Positions 54,421 to 64,000 of a stretch of DNA of 64,000 bases are shown here, one piece after another. The notes under the pieces were generated by a model. It had not been told where the DNA came from. It ran no database searches and saw only the letters and a program-made list of their open reading frames with translations. Each line of letters begins with the position of its first letter. Within the stretch, counting starts at the first letter, position 1. The DNA is from Cardiocondyla obscurior (taxonomy: Eukaryota; Arthropoda; Insecta; Hymenoptera; Formicidae), in NCBI RefSeq assembly GCF_019399895.1, contig NC_091874.1, forward strand, positions 7,194,501 through 7,258,500. The letters are read 5' to 3'. Made by a program: the position numbers and the translations under genes.

Positions 54421-55332
54421 ACACAAACCGGGAACAAGAAACGCAATAAATCAAAAACTAATAATCTAAGTAAGATTAGTCTTCGAATATAAATTTAAAG
54501 AATAAAATATTAAAATATTTCGCACCTTTCTTAACATTATTATGTACACCTCATTCAATAACGATCTTGTAAATGTAATAAAGCTTTTCTTTGTACGTTT
54601 TTTTGTTTTACCAAAAATAATTATTACATTCGTTACTACTACTTCTATGACTTATTGCTGTTTTTTATGCTGCATTAAATCTTATTTCCATTGTGATTTT
54701 AATTTTTCTCTATTTTACGCATTGACATTGAAGACAATTTTCCGCATTCTCGAATGTTTCTGATTATATGTATAACCGCTTTAAAATTTTGCTGGAATAA
54801 AAATGACTATGTATTATTGGCAAAGTTTCGATAACTTTGCTTTATTTTTCAAAAAAAATTATTTTTAACGTAATATTTTCCGCAATGTACTTAAAAACTT
54901 ATATTATATTTCAGAAAATTTCTAGTATCCTATCTCGAATGAAAAGGTACGTTGTGCAAAATAAATTTCTACCACGTGTAGTTAACTTACACAAAACAAA
55001 CTTTGGCATTTAAATTAAATTGATCGCGTCATTTAGAAGAAGAATATATCGCAGAAAATAATTAATCTTAGCAACAAGTATTCCAAAACTGGTCAACAGG
55101 AAGAAACAACCAATCAGAACACCAAAGAGTTACAGATGCACTTATCGCGAACAATAAGCAGTTATACAAGCAGCCAAAGGACACGACGAACAGTCGAATA
55201 TACAGCCAATCGGAGCGCGTTATTTCTTAACCAATTACGGGAGGCTATTCCTATCGCACAACCTATATCAACCGATGTCTGGAGTCTCTCTGGCATTCTT
55301 TCTCGACCAGTCACTCTGAGAGGTCAAACGCG

Positions 55333-55662
55333 ATGGAAGCTTTCAGCTGGATTATGACATACGTCGACGGCATCGAAAATATGCTGGATATGATTAAACG
55401 TTTGCCCGTCGAAGTTGCTGGTATGATATTTGCATTGTTGGATAACAAAACTCTTGGGATTATTTCCAGTGTCAGCAAGACATGGAGGGCGAGATCCGAA
55501 TACGAGCGAAAACGGAGACGTCAGTTGCAGCTTACTAAAACCAAGAGGCAACTTTACAGATCCAACGGTGGTAAGGTTTTTGAAAGTAAAACGTTTGTCG
55601 TGAATGGACAAAACGGTAGTGTTAGCAGGGAAAAACCGGAATGGACTCGCCGACATACATAA
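55333..55662 (+). CDS. F-box protein, array copy 3 (subtype A)
   Basis: Second residue is Glu, otherwise identical to copy 2 in protein. The upstream donor and acceptor are conserved (about 54947 and 55310). In the preceding unit a local change (GGCATTTAAATT in place of GGCATATTAATT near 55006) truncates a small open frame but does not affect the F-box reading. Confidence 0.75.
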   Translation: MEAFSWIMTYVDGIENMLDMIKRLPVEVAGMIFALLDNKTLGIISSVSKTWRARSEYERKRRRQLQLTKTKRQLYRSNGGKVFESKTFVVNGQNGSVSREKPEWTRRHT

Positions 55663-56574
55663 ACACAAACCGGGAACAAGAAACGCAATAAATCAAAAAC
55701 TAATAATCTAAGTAAGATTAGTCTTCGAATATAAATTTAAAGAATAAAATATTAAAATATTTCGCACCTTTCTTAACATTATTATGTACACCTCATTCAA
55801 TAACGATCTTGTAAATGTAATAAAGCTTTTCTTTGTACGTTTTTTTGTTTTACCAAAAATAATTATTACATTCGTTACTACTACTTCTATGACTTATTGC
55901 TGTTTTTTATGCTGCATTAAATCTTATTTCCATTGTGATTTTAATTTTTCTCTATTTTACGCATTGACATTGAAGACAATTTTCCGCATTCTCGAATGTT
56001 ACTGCTTATATGTATAACCGCTTTAAAATTCTGCTGGAATAAAAATGACTATGTATTATTGGCAAAGTTTCGATAACTTTGCTTTATTTTTCAAAAAAAA
56101 TTATTTTTAACGTAATATTTTCCGCAATGTATTTAAAAACTTATATTAAATTTCAGAAAATTTCTAGTATCCTATCTCGAATGAAAAGGTACGTTGTGCA
56201 AAATAAATTTCTACCACGTGTAGTTAACTTACACAAAACAAACTTTGGCATATTAATTAAATTGATCGCGTCATTTAGAAGAAGAATATATCGCAGAAAA
56301 TAATTAATCTTAGCAACAAGTATTCCAAAACTGGTCAACAGGAAGAAACAACCAATCAGAACACCAAAGAGTTACAGATGCACTTATCGCGAACAATAAG
56401 CAGTTATACAAGCAGCCAAAGGACACGACGAACAGTCGAATATACAGCCAATCGGAGCGCGTTATTTCTTAACCAATTACGGGAGGCTATTCCTATCGCA
56501 CAACCTATATCAACCGATGTCTGGAGTCTCTCTGGCATTCTTTCTCGACCAGTCACTCTGAGAGGTCAAACGCG

Positions 56575-56904
56575 ATGAAAGCTTTCAGCTGGATTATGAC
56601 ATACGTCGACGGCATCGAAAATATGCTGGATATGATTAAACGTTTGCCCGTCGAAGTTGCTGGTATGATATTTGCATTGTTGGATAACAAAACTCTTGGG
56701 ATTATTTCCAGTGTCAGCAAGACATGGAGGGCGAGATCCGAATACGAGCGAAAACGGAGACGTCAGTTGCAGCTTACTAAGACCAAGAGGCAACTTTACA
56801 GATCCAACGGTGGTAAGGTTTTTGAAAGTAAAACGTTTGTCGTGAATGGACAAAACGGTAGTGTTAGCAGGGAAAAACCGGAATGGACTCGCCGACATAC
56901 ATAA
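56575..56904 (+). CDS. F-box protein, array copy 4 (subtype B)
   Basis: Protein identical to copy 2. Donor near 56189 and acceptor at 56552. This unit and the next are both subtype B, breaking the A-B alternation, as expected from unequal exchange. Confidence 0.75.
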   Translation: MKAFSWIMTYVDGIENMLDMIKRLPVEVAGMIFALLDNKTLGIISSVSKTWRARSEYERKRRRQLQLTKTKRQLYRSNGGKVFESKTFVVNGQNGSVSREKPEWTRRHT

Positions 56905-57816
56905 ACACAAACCGGGAACAAGAAACGCAATAAATCAAAAACTAATAATCTAAGTAAGATTAGTCTTCGAATATAAATTTAAAGAATAAAATATTAAAAT
57001 ATTTCGCACCTTTCTTAACATTATTATGTACACCTCATTCAATAACGATCTTGTAAATGTAATAAAGCTTTTCTTTGTACGTTTTTTTGTTTTACCAAAA
57101 ATAATTATTACATTCGTTACTACTACTTCTATGACTTATTGCTGTTTTTTATGCTGCATTAAATCTTATTTCCATTGTGATTTTAATTTTTCTCTATTTT
57201 ACGCATTGACATTGAAGACAATTTTCCGCATTCTCGAATGTTTCTGATTATATGTATAACCGCTTTAAAATTCTGCTGGAATAAAAATGACTATGTATTA
57301 TTGGCAAAGTTTCGATAACTTTGCTTTATTTTTCAAAAAAAATTATTTTTAACGTAATATTTTCCGCAATGTACTTAAAAACTTATATTATATTTCAGAA
57401 AATTTCTAGTATCCTATCTCGAATGAAAAGGTACGTTGTGCAAAATAAATTTCTACCACGTGTAGTTAACTTACACAAAACAAACTTTGGCATATTAATT
57501 AAATTGATCGCGTCATTTAGAAGAAGAATATATCGCAGAAAATAATTAATCTTAGCAACAAGTATTCCAAAACTGGTCAACAGGAAGAAACAACCAATCA
57601 GAACACCAAAGAGTTACAGATGCACTTATCGCGAACAATAAGCAGTTATACAAGCAGCCAAAGGACACGACGAACAGTCGAATATACAGCCAATCGGAGC
57701 GCGTTATTTCTTAACCAATTACGGGAGGCTATTCCTATCGCACAACCTATATCAACCGATGTCTGGAGTCTCTCTGGCATTCTTTCTCGACCAGTCACTC
57801 TGAGAGGTCAAACGCG

Positions 57817-58146
57817 ATGAAAGCTTTCAGCTGGATTATGACATACGTCGACGGCATCGAAAATATGCTGGATATGATTAAACGTTTGCCCGTCGAAGTT
57901 GCTGGTATGATATTTGCATTGTTGGATAACAAAACTCTTGGGATTATTTCCAGTGTCAGCAAGACATGGAGGGCGAGATCCGAATACGAGCGAAAACGGA
58001 GACGTCAGTTGCAGCTTACTAAGACCAGGAGGCAACTTTACAGATCCAACGGTGGTAAGGTTTTTGAAAGTAAAACGTTTGTCGTGAATGGACAAAACGG
58101 TAGTGTTAGCAGGGAAAAACCGGAATGGACTCGCCGACATACATAA
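57817..58146 (+). CDS. F-box protein, array copy 5 (subtype B, K71R)
   Basis: As copy 4 except Lys71 is Arg (AAG to AGG), a conservative change in the basic stretch shared only with copy 8. Donor near 57431, acceptor at 57794. Confidence 0.75.
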   Translation: MKAFSWIMTYVDGIENMLDMIKRLPVEVAGMIFALLDNKTLGIISSVSKTWRARSEYERKRRRQLQLTKTRRQLYRSNGGKVFESKTFVVNGQNGSVSREKPEWTRRHT

Positions 58147-59058
58147 ACACAAACCGGGAACAAGAAACGCAATAAATCAAAAACTAATAATCTAAGTAAG
58201 ATTAGTCTTCGAATATAAATTTAAAGAATAAAATATTAAAATATTTCGCACCTTTCTTAACATTATTATGTACACCTCATTCAATAACGATCTTGTAAAT
58301 GTAATAAAGCTTTTCTTTGTACGTTTTTTTGTTTTACCAAAAATAATTATTACATTCGTTACTACTACTTCTATGACTTATTGCTGTTTTTTATGCTGCA
58401 TTAAATCTTATTTCCATTGTGATTTTAATTTTTCTCTATTTTACGCATTGACATTGAAGACAATTTTCCGCATTCTCGAATGTTTCTGATTATATGTATA
58501 ACCGCTTTAAAATTTTGCTGGAATAAAAATGACTATGTATTATTGGCAAAGTTTCGATAACTTTGCTTTATTTTTCAAAAAAAATTATTTTTAACGTAAT
58601 ATTTTCCGCAATGTACTTAAAAACTTATATTATATTTCAGAAAATTTCTAGTATCCTATCTCGAATGAAAAGGTACGTTGTGCAAAATAAATTTCTACCA
58701 CGTGTAGTTAACTTACACAAAACAAACTTTGGCATATTAATTAAATTGATCGCGTCATTTAGAAGAAGAATATATCGCAGAAAATAATTAATCTTAGCAA
58801 CAAGTATTCCAAAACTGGTCAACAGGAAGAAACAACCAATCAGAACACCAAAGAGTTACAGATGCACTTATCGCGAACAATAAGCAGTTATACAAGCAGC
58901 CAAAGGACACGACGAACAGTCGAATATACAGCCAATCGGAGCGCGTTATTTCTTAACCAATTACGGGAGGCTATTCCTATCGCACAACCTATATCAACCG
59001 ATGTCTGGAGTCTCTCTGGCATTCTTTCTCGACCAGTCACTCTGAGAGGTCAAACGCG

Positions 59059-59388
59059 ATGGAAGCTTTCAGCTGGATTATGACATACGTCGACGGCATC
59101 GAAAATATGCTGGATATGATTAAACGTTTGCCCGTCGAAGTTGCTGGTATGATATTTGCATTGTTGGATAACAAAACTCTTGGGATTATTTCCAGTGTCA
59201 GCAAGACATGGAGGGCGAGATCCGAATACGAGCGAAAACGGAGACGTCAGTTGCAGCTTACTAAGACCAAGAGGCAACTTTACAGATCCAACGGTGGTAA
59301 GGTTTTTGAAAGTAAAACGTTTGTCGTGAATGGACAAAACGGTAGTGTTAGCAGGGAAAAACCGGAATGGACTCGCCGACATACATAA
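59059..59388 (+). CDS. F-box protein, array copy 6 (subtype A)
   Basis: Protein identical to copy 3. Donor near 58673, acceptor at 59036. The rest of the unit carries the subtype-A TACTGCTTATATG marker. Confidence 0.75.
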   Translation: MEAFSWIMTYVDGIENMLDMIKRLPVEVAGMIFALLDNKTLGIISSVSKTWRARSEYERKRRRQLQLTKTKRQLYRSNGGKVFESKTFVVNGQNGSVSREKPEWTRRHT

Positions 59389-60300
59389 ACACAAACCGGG
59401 AACAAGAAACGCAATAAATCAAAAACTAATAATCTAAGTAAGATTAGTCTTCGAATATAAATTTAAAGAATAAAATATTAAAATATTTCGCACCTTTCTT
59501 AACATTATTATGTACACCTCATTCAATAACGATCTTGTAAATGTAATAAAGCTTTTCTTTGTACGTTTTTTTGTTTTACCAAAAATAATTATTACATTCG
59601 TTACTACTACTTCTATGACTTATTGCTGTTTTTTATGCTGCATTAAATCTTATTTCCATTGTGATTTTAATTTTTCTCTATTTTACGCATTGACATTGAA
59701 GACAATTTTCCGCATTCTCGAATGTTACTGCTTATATGTATAACCGCTTTAAAATTCTGCTGGAATAAAAATGACTATGTATTATTGGCAAAGTTTCGAT
59801 AACTTTGCTTTATTTTTCAAAAAAAATTATTTTTAACGTAATATTTTCCGCAATGTACTTAAAAACTTATATTATATTTCAGAAAATTTCTAGTATCCTA
59901 TCTCGAATGAAAAGGTACGTTGTGCAAAATAAATTTCTACCACGTGTAGTTAACTTACACAATACAAACTTTGGCATATTAATTAAATTGATCGCGTCAT
60001 TAAGAAGAAGAATATATCGCAGAAAATAATTAATCTTAGCAACAAGTATTCCAAAACTGGTCAACAGGAAGAAACAACCAATCAGAACACCAAAGAGTTA
60101 CAGATGCACTTATCGCGAACAATAAGCAGTTATACAAGCAGCCAAAGGACACGACGAACAGTCGAATATACAGCCAATCGGAGCGCGTTATTTCTTAACC
60201 AATTACGGGAGGCTATTCCTATCGCACAACCTATATCAACCGATGTCTGGAGTCTCTCTGGCATTCTTTCTCGACCAGTCACTCTGAGAGGTCAAACGCG

Positions 60301-60630
60301 ATGAAAGCTTTCAGCTGGATTATGACATACGTCGACGGCATCGAAAATATGCTGGATATGATTAAACGTTTGCCCGTCGAAGTTGCTGGTATGATATTTG
60401 CATTGTTGGATAACAAAACTCTTGGGATTATTTCCAGTGTCAGCAAGACATGGAGGGCGAGATCCGAATACGAGCGAAAACGGAGACGTCAGTTGCAGCT
60501 TACTAAGACCAAGAGGCAACTTTACAGATCCAACGGTGGTAAGGTTTTTGAAAGTAAAACGTTTGTCGTGAATGGACAAAACGGTAGTGTTAGCCGGGAA
60601 AAACCGGAATGGACTCGCCGACATACATAA
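60301..60630 (+). CDS. F-box protein, array copy 7 (subtype B)
   Basis: Protein identical to copies 2 and 4, with a synonymous A-to-C change in the Ser-Arg-Glu codons near 60595. Donor near 59915, acceptor at 60278. Confidence 0.75.
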   Translation: MKAFSWIMTYVDGIENMLDMIKRLPVEVAGMIFALLDNKTLGIISSVSKTWRARSEYERKRRRQLQLTKTKRQLYRSNGGKVFESKTFVVNGQNGSVSREKPEWTRRHT

Positions 60631-61542
60631 ACACAAACCGGGAACAAGAAACGCAATAAATCAAAAACTAATAATCTAAGTAAGATTAGTCTTCGAATAT
60701 AAATTTAAAGAATAAAATATTAAAATATTTCGCACCTTTCTTAACATTATTATGTACACCTCATTCAATAACGATCTTGTAAATGTAATAAAGCTTTTCT
60801 TTGTACGTTTTTTTGTTTTACCAAAAATAATTATTACATTCGTTACTACTACTTCTATGACTTATTGCTGTTTTTTATGCTGCATTAAATCTTATTTCCA
60901 TTGTGATTTTAATTTTTCTCTATTTTACGCATTGACATTGAAGACAATTTTCCGCATTCTCGAATGTTTCTGATTATATGTATAACCGCTTTAAAATTCT
61001 GCTGGAATAAAAATGACTATGTATTATTGGCAAAGTTTCGATAACTTTGCTTTATTTTTCAAAAAAAATTATTTTTAACGTAATATTTTCCGCAATGTAC
61101 TTAAAAACTTATATTATATTTCAGAAAATTTCTAGTATCCTATCTCGAATGAAAAGGTACGTTGTGCAAAATAAATTTCTACCACGTGTAGTTAACTTAC
61201 ACAAAACAAACTTTGGCATATTAATTAAATTGATCGTGTCATTTAGAAGAAGAATATATCGCAGAAAATAATTAATCTTAGCAACAAGTATTCCAAAACT
61301 GGTCAACAGGAAGAAACAACCAATCAGAACACCAAAGAGTTACAGATGCACTTATCGCGAACAATAAGCAGTTATACAAGCAGCCAAAGGACACGACGAA
61401 CAGTCGAATATACAGCAAATCGGAGCGCGTTATTTTTTAACCAATTACGGGAGGCTATTCCTATCGCACAACCTATATCAACCGATGTCTGGAGTCTCTC
61501 TGGCATTCTTTCTCGACCAGTCACTCTGAGAGGTCAAACGCG

Positions 61543-61872
61543 ATGGAAGCTTTCAGCTGGATTATGACATACGTCGACGGCATCGAAAATATGCTGGATA
61601 TGATTAAACGTTTGCCCGTCGAAATTGCTGGTATGATATTTGCATTGTTGGATAACAAAACTCTTGGGATTATTTCCAGTGTCAGCAAGACATGGAGGGC
61701 GAGATCCGAATACGAGCGAAAACGGAGACGTCAGTTGCAGCTTACTAAGACCAGGAGGCAACTTTACAGGTCCAACGGTGGTAAGGTTTTTGAAAGTAAA
61801 ACGTTTGTCGTGAATGGACAAAACGGTAGTGTTAGCAGGGAAAAACCGGAATGGACTCGCCGACATACATAA
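61543..61872 (+). CDS. F-box protein, array copy 8 (subtype A, V28I and K71R)
   Basis: The most changed of the full copies in protein: Val28 to Ile inside the F-box and Lys71 to Arg. Both are conservative and the frame is intact. Sequence 3' of this frame shows more substitutions and small indels than in other units, as often seen at the edge of a tandem array where homogenisation is weaker. Confidence 0.75.
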   Translation: MEAFSWIMTYVDGIENMLDMIKRLPVEIAGMIFALLDNKTLGIISSVSKTWRARSEYERKRRRQLQLTKTRRQLYRSNGGKVFESKTFVVNGQNGSVSREKPEWTRRHT

Positions 61873-62581
61873 ACACAATCCGGGAACAAGAAACGCAATA
61901 AATCAAAAAGAATAATCTAAGTAAAATTAGTTTTCGATTATAACATTAAAGAATAAAATATCAAAATATTTTGCACCTTTCTTAACATTATTATGTACAC
62001 CTAATTCAATAACGATCTTGTAAATGTAATAAAGTTTTTCTTTGTACGTTTTCTTGTTTTACCAAAAATAATTGTTACATTCGTTACTACTACTTCTATG
62101 ACTTATTGCTGTTTTTTATGCTGCATTAAATCTTATTTCTATTGTGATTTTAATTTTTTTCTATTTTACGCATTGACATTGAAGACAATTTTCCGCATTC
62201 TCGAATGTTACTGCTTATATGTATAACCGCTTTAAAATTCTGCTCGAATAAAAATGACTATGTATTATTGGCAAACTTTCGATAACTTTGCTTTATTTGT
62301 CAAAAAAAATTATTTTTAACGTAATATTTTTCGCAATGTACTTAAAAACTTATATTTCAGAAAATTTTTAGTATCCTATCTCGAATGAAAAGGTACGTTG
62401 TGCAAAATAAATTTCTACCACGTGTAGTTAACTTACACAAAACAAACTTTGGCATATTAATTAAATTGATCGCGTCATTTAGAAGAAGGGTATATCACAG
62501 AAATAAATTAATCTTAGCAACAAGTATTCCAAAACTGGTCAACAGGAAGAAACAACCAATCGGAACACCAAAGAGTTACAG

Positions 62582-63253
62582 ATGCACTTATCGCGAACAA
62601 TAAGCAGTTATACAAGCAGCCAAAGGACACGTCGAACAGTCGAATATACAGCCAATCGGAGCGCGTTATTTCTTAACCAATTACGGGAGGCTATTCCTAT
62701 CGCACCACCTATATCAACCGAGTGTATGTCAGTTGCTCACAGTTCTATTGCCCACGTATCGATTGGCCACGTATCAATAGGACACATTGCGATTGGACAC
62801 AGCTCAATTGGACACAGTTCAATTGGACACAGTTCTATTGCCCACGTAGCGATTGGTCACGTATCAAATGGACACAGTGCGATTGGACACGAAAAGTTGC
62901 CCACCGTTCAAATGACCACAGATCAATTGCCCACCGTTCAAATGCCCACAGATCAAACGCCCACAGAAAGTGAATTTTTGTTCGTTTGCCCACGGATAAA
63001 TGCCCACCGTTCAAAAGTCCACAGATCAATGGCCCACCGTTCAAAAGCCCACAGATCAATGGCCCACCGTTCAAAAGCCCACAGATCAATGGCCCACCGT
63101 TCAATTGCCCACAGAACAGTGGCCCACCGTTCAAAAGCCCACAGATCAATGGCCCACCGTTCAATGGCCCACAGATCAATGGCCCACCGTTCAAAAGCTC
63201 ACAGATCAATGGCCCACCGTTCAAATGCGACTTTTATATCATATACAGGGTGA
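62582..63253 (+). CDS. Hybrid frame: array unit joined to 5-residue repeats
   Basis: A 223-codon open frame. Its first 46 codons are the small frame that precedes each F-box gene (MHLSRTISSYTSSQRTRRTV...). At 62720 the unit breaks and the frame continues through the 15-bp minisatellite as five-residue repeats, first SIGHS-like and then AHRSK/AHRSM-like. Because the repeat length is a multiple of three and lacks stops, all three plus frames are partly open, so openness alone is weak evidence for translation. No known domain. Confidence 0.25.
   Translation: MHLSRTISSYTSSQRTRRTVEYTANRSALFLNQLREAIPIAPPISTECMSVAHSSIAHVSIGHVSIGHIAIGHSSIGHSSIGHSSIAHVAIGHVSNGHSAIGHEKLPTVQMTTDQLPTVQMPTDQTPTESEFLFVCPRINAHRSKVHRSMAHRSKAHRSMAHRSKAHRSMAHRSIAHRTVAHRSKAHRSMAHRSMAHRSMAHRSKAHRSMAHRSNATFISYTG
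62721..63227. repeat. 15-bp minisatellite with 30-bp higher order
   Basis: The first part (to about 62890) is built of ATTGGACACAGTTCA-like 15-mers. The second part alternates CCCACCGTTCAAAAG and CCCACAGATCAATGG, giving a 30-bp repeat. A short non-repeat stretch (about 62958-62995) separates the two. Confidence 0.9.
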
Positions 63254-63501
63254 ATCAGAAAATGGAAGTGCCACTTACCATATAAGACTGGTTACCGCAA
63301 AATATTAATTTAATATTATTATTTATTTGTGGACCACAGTGGACTTACACACAATTTTTGAGATGTTTTTTTTGGCACGTTAAGGGTGGTGTGTAAGTCC
63401 ACTGAAGTTCACAAATATATAATAATATTAAATTAATATTTTGCGGTCGGTAACCTGTTTTGAACGGTAAGTCGCACTTCCATTCTCTCTGATTCACCCT
63501 G
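63246..63501. mobile_element. Foldback MITE, CAGGGTG ends, TA target
   Basis: A 256-bp imperfect palindrome starting CAGGGTGAATCAGA and ending TCTGATTCACCCTG, with TA on each side (63244-63245, 63502-63503). Arms pair over most of their length (for example GTGGACTTACACAC with GTGTGTAAGTCCAC). TA flanks and short ends suggest a Tc1/mariner-type nonautonomous element. It lies just after the minisatellite. Confidence 0.8.
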
Positions 63502-63503
63502 TA

Positions 63504-64000
63504 TATCTACATTATCTATATTATTGTATATAAAACGTTTATAAATTGAAAATATCTGTGCTATAGCAAGCGTTGTTTATGGATATTACTTTGTGCGAGG
63601 CAGTCAGCGGCAGGATAGAATAAAAATAGTAATTAGGAAGTAGGTATTATGCATAGTGTACAGCATAAAAAATTAATCTTATTTAACAATAATTTATTAC
63701 GTTGAATTTTATAATGTTCTGTTTGTTACAGGTATAAAAATAGATTTAACGAATTTTAAAAGTCGTTGCGATATAAAAAAATAACTGTATACATATATTT
63801 TGATATTTTTTAATAATCGGGAAAAAAATTAACTTACTAACTACACATTCATAACCGATAAGAAAAACAAAAGAAATCGTTACGACAAAAGTATTCACAC
63901 GCAGCCGATACACATTAGAGTTCGAGTTACATCACGTTCTACGCTTGTAAATAAAATAATTGTATCTAAAGCTATAACGTATTACACTTTATCTAAGTCC
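63504..64000. other. AT-rich DNA, nothing recognised
   Basis: No gene, repeat family or RNA signal is recognised in this stretch. Confidence 0.5.

Larger units (their letters stand above)
52564..62720 (+). repeat. 1242-bp tandem array encoding F-box proteins
   Basis: Eight units and a partial ninth. The F-box start codons at 52849, 54091, 55333, 56575, 57817, 59059, 60301 and 61543 are all exactly 1242 bp apart. Units are nearly identical until about 61875; the remainder of the eighth unit is more diverged, with small indels. Two subtypes are visible: A (start ATGGAA and TACTGCTTATATG near the unit's 3' part) and B (start ATGAAA and TTTCTGATTATATG). The order is A B A B B A B A, and the two markers are always linked. 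The left edge is the poly(A) of the R1-like element and the right edge is a minisatellite. Confidence 0.95.

Noticed and set aside
62721..63227. CRISPR-like array
   Set aside because: Direct 15-bp and 30-bp repeats are contiguous without unique spacers, and the genome is eukaryotic.
1..64000. tRNA, rRNA or other structural RNA genes
   Set aside because: None recognised by eye. Primer-site sequences resemble tRNA 3' ends only because they prime reverse transcription.

Overview
This window is a eukaryotic, insect-type repeat block, most likely from a hymenopteran such as an ant. The evidence is the errantivirus-like elements, Polinton polymerase and integrase remnants, Tc1, hAT-like, Copia, Ty3/gypsy and R1-like retroelements, and TA- or 8-bp-TSD foldback MITEs. 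I see no bacterial operon, tRNA, rRNA or CRISPR array and no clear single-copy host gene. The species call is inference.

Layout. 1-2042: 3' end of a Ty3/gypsy element (pol tail, proline-rich third ORF, polypurine tract, long GC-rich LTR). 2043-5700: errantivirus A with a single gag-pol ORF, cut off inside reverse transcriptase. 5701-6860: unassigned. 6860-9759: decayed Polinton DNA polymerase B (+) and integrase (-). 9809-15448: gypsy C, complete with GGTAT target duplication, broken by stops and by a solo LTR. 15621-16660: solo LTR. 16673-16948: Tc1 transposase fragment. 16945-22981: decayed gypsy E, carrying a palindromic hAT-like MITE, a solo LTR and a further insertion. 22982-27991: gypsy F, nearly intact. 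27993-42388: a minus-strand Copia element, split by a solo LTR and by a 9-kb complete errantivirus B (32036-41041; gag-pol, env, two 527-bp LTRs differing at about two sites). 42890-44751: solo LTR with 67-bp and 65-bp minisatellites. About 45180-52563: R1-like non-LTR retrotransposon with poly(A) tail, holding a solo LTR inside what looks like another solo LTR. 52564-62720: eight tandem 1242-bp units, each encoding a 109-residue F-box protein. 62721-63227: 15-bp minisatellite. 63246-63501: foldback MITE.

How the parts relate. Most of the window is layered insertion, and target-site duplications let much of the order be read: LTR elements inside other LTR elements, with solo LTRs left by recombination. 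All six Ty3/gypsy-type elements lie on the plus strand, which raises the possibility of a unistrand piRNA cluster (inference). Several elements have lost a catalytic acidic residue by an apparent G-to-A change.

The two most unusual signals are (i) the F-box gene array, with exact 1242-bp spacing between start codons, two linked unit subtypes in the order A-B-A-B-B-A-B-A, and a splice model that places a first exon in the preceding unit; and (ii) repeated short-hairpin modules downstream of the TATA-like box in three kinds of LTR, whose stems change in compensating pairs, as expected if RNA or DNA structure is conserved.
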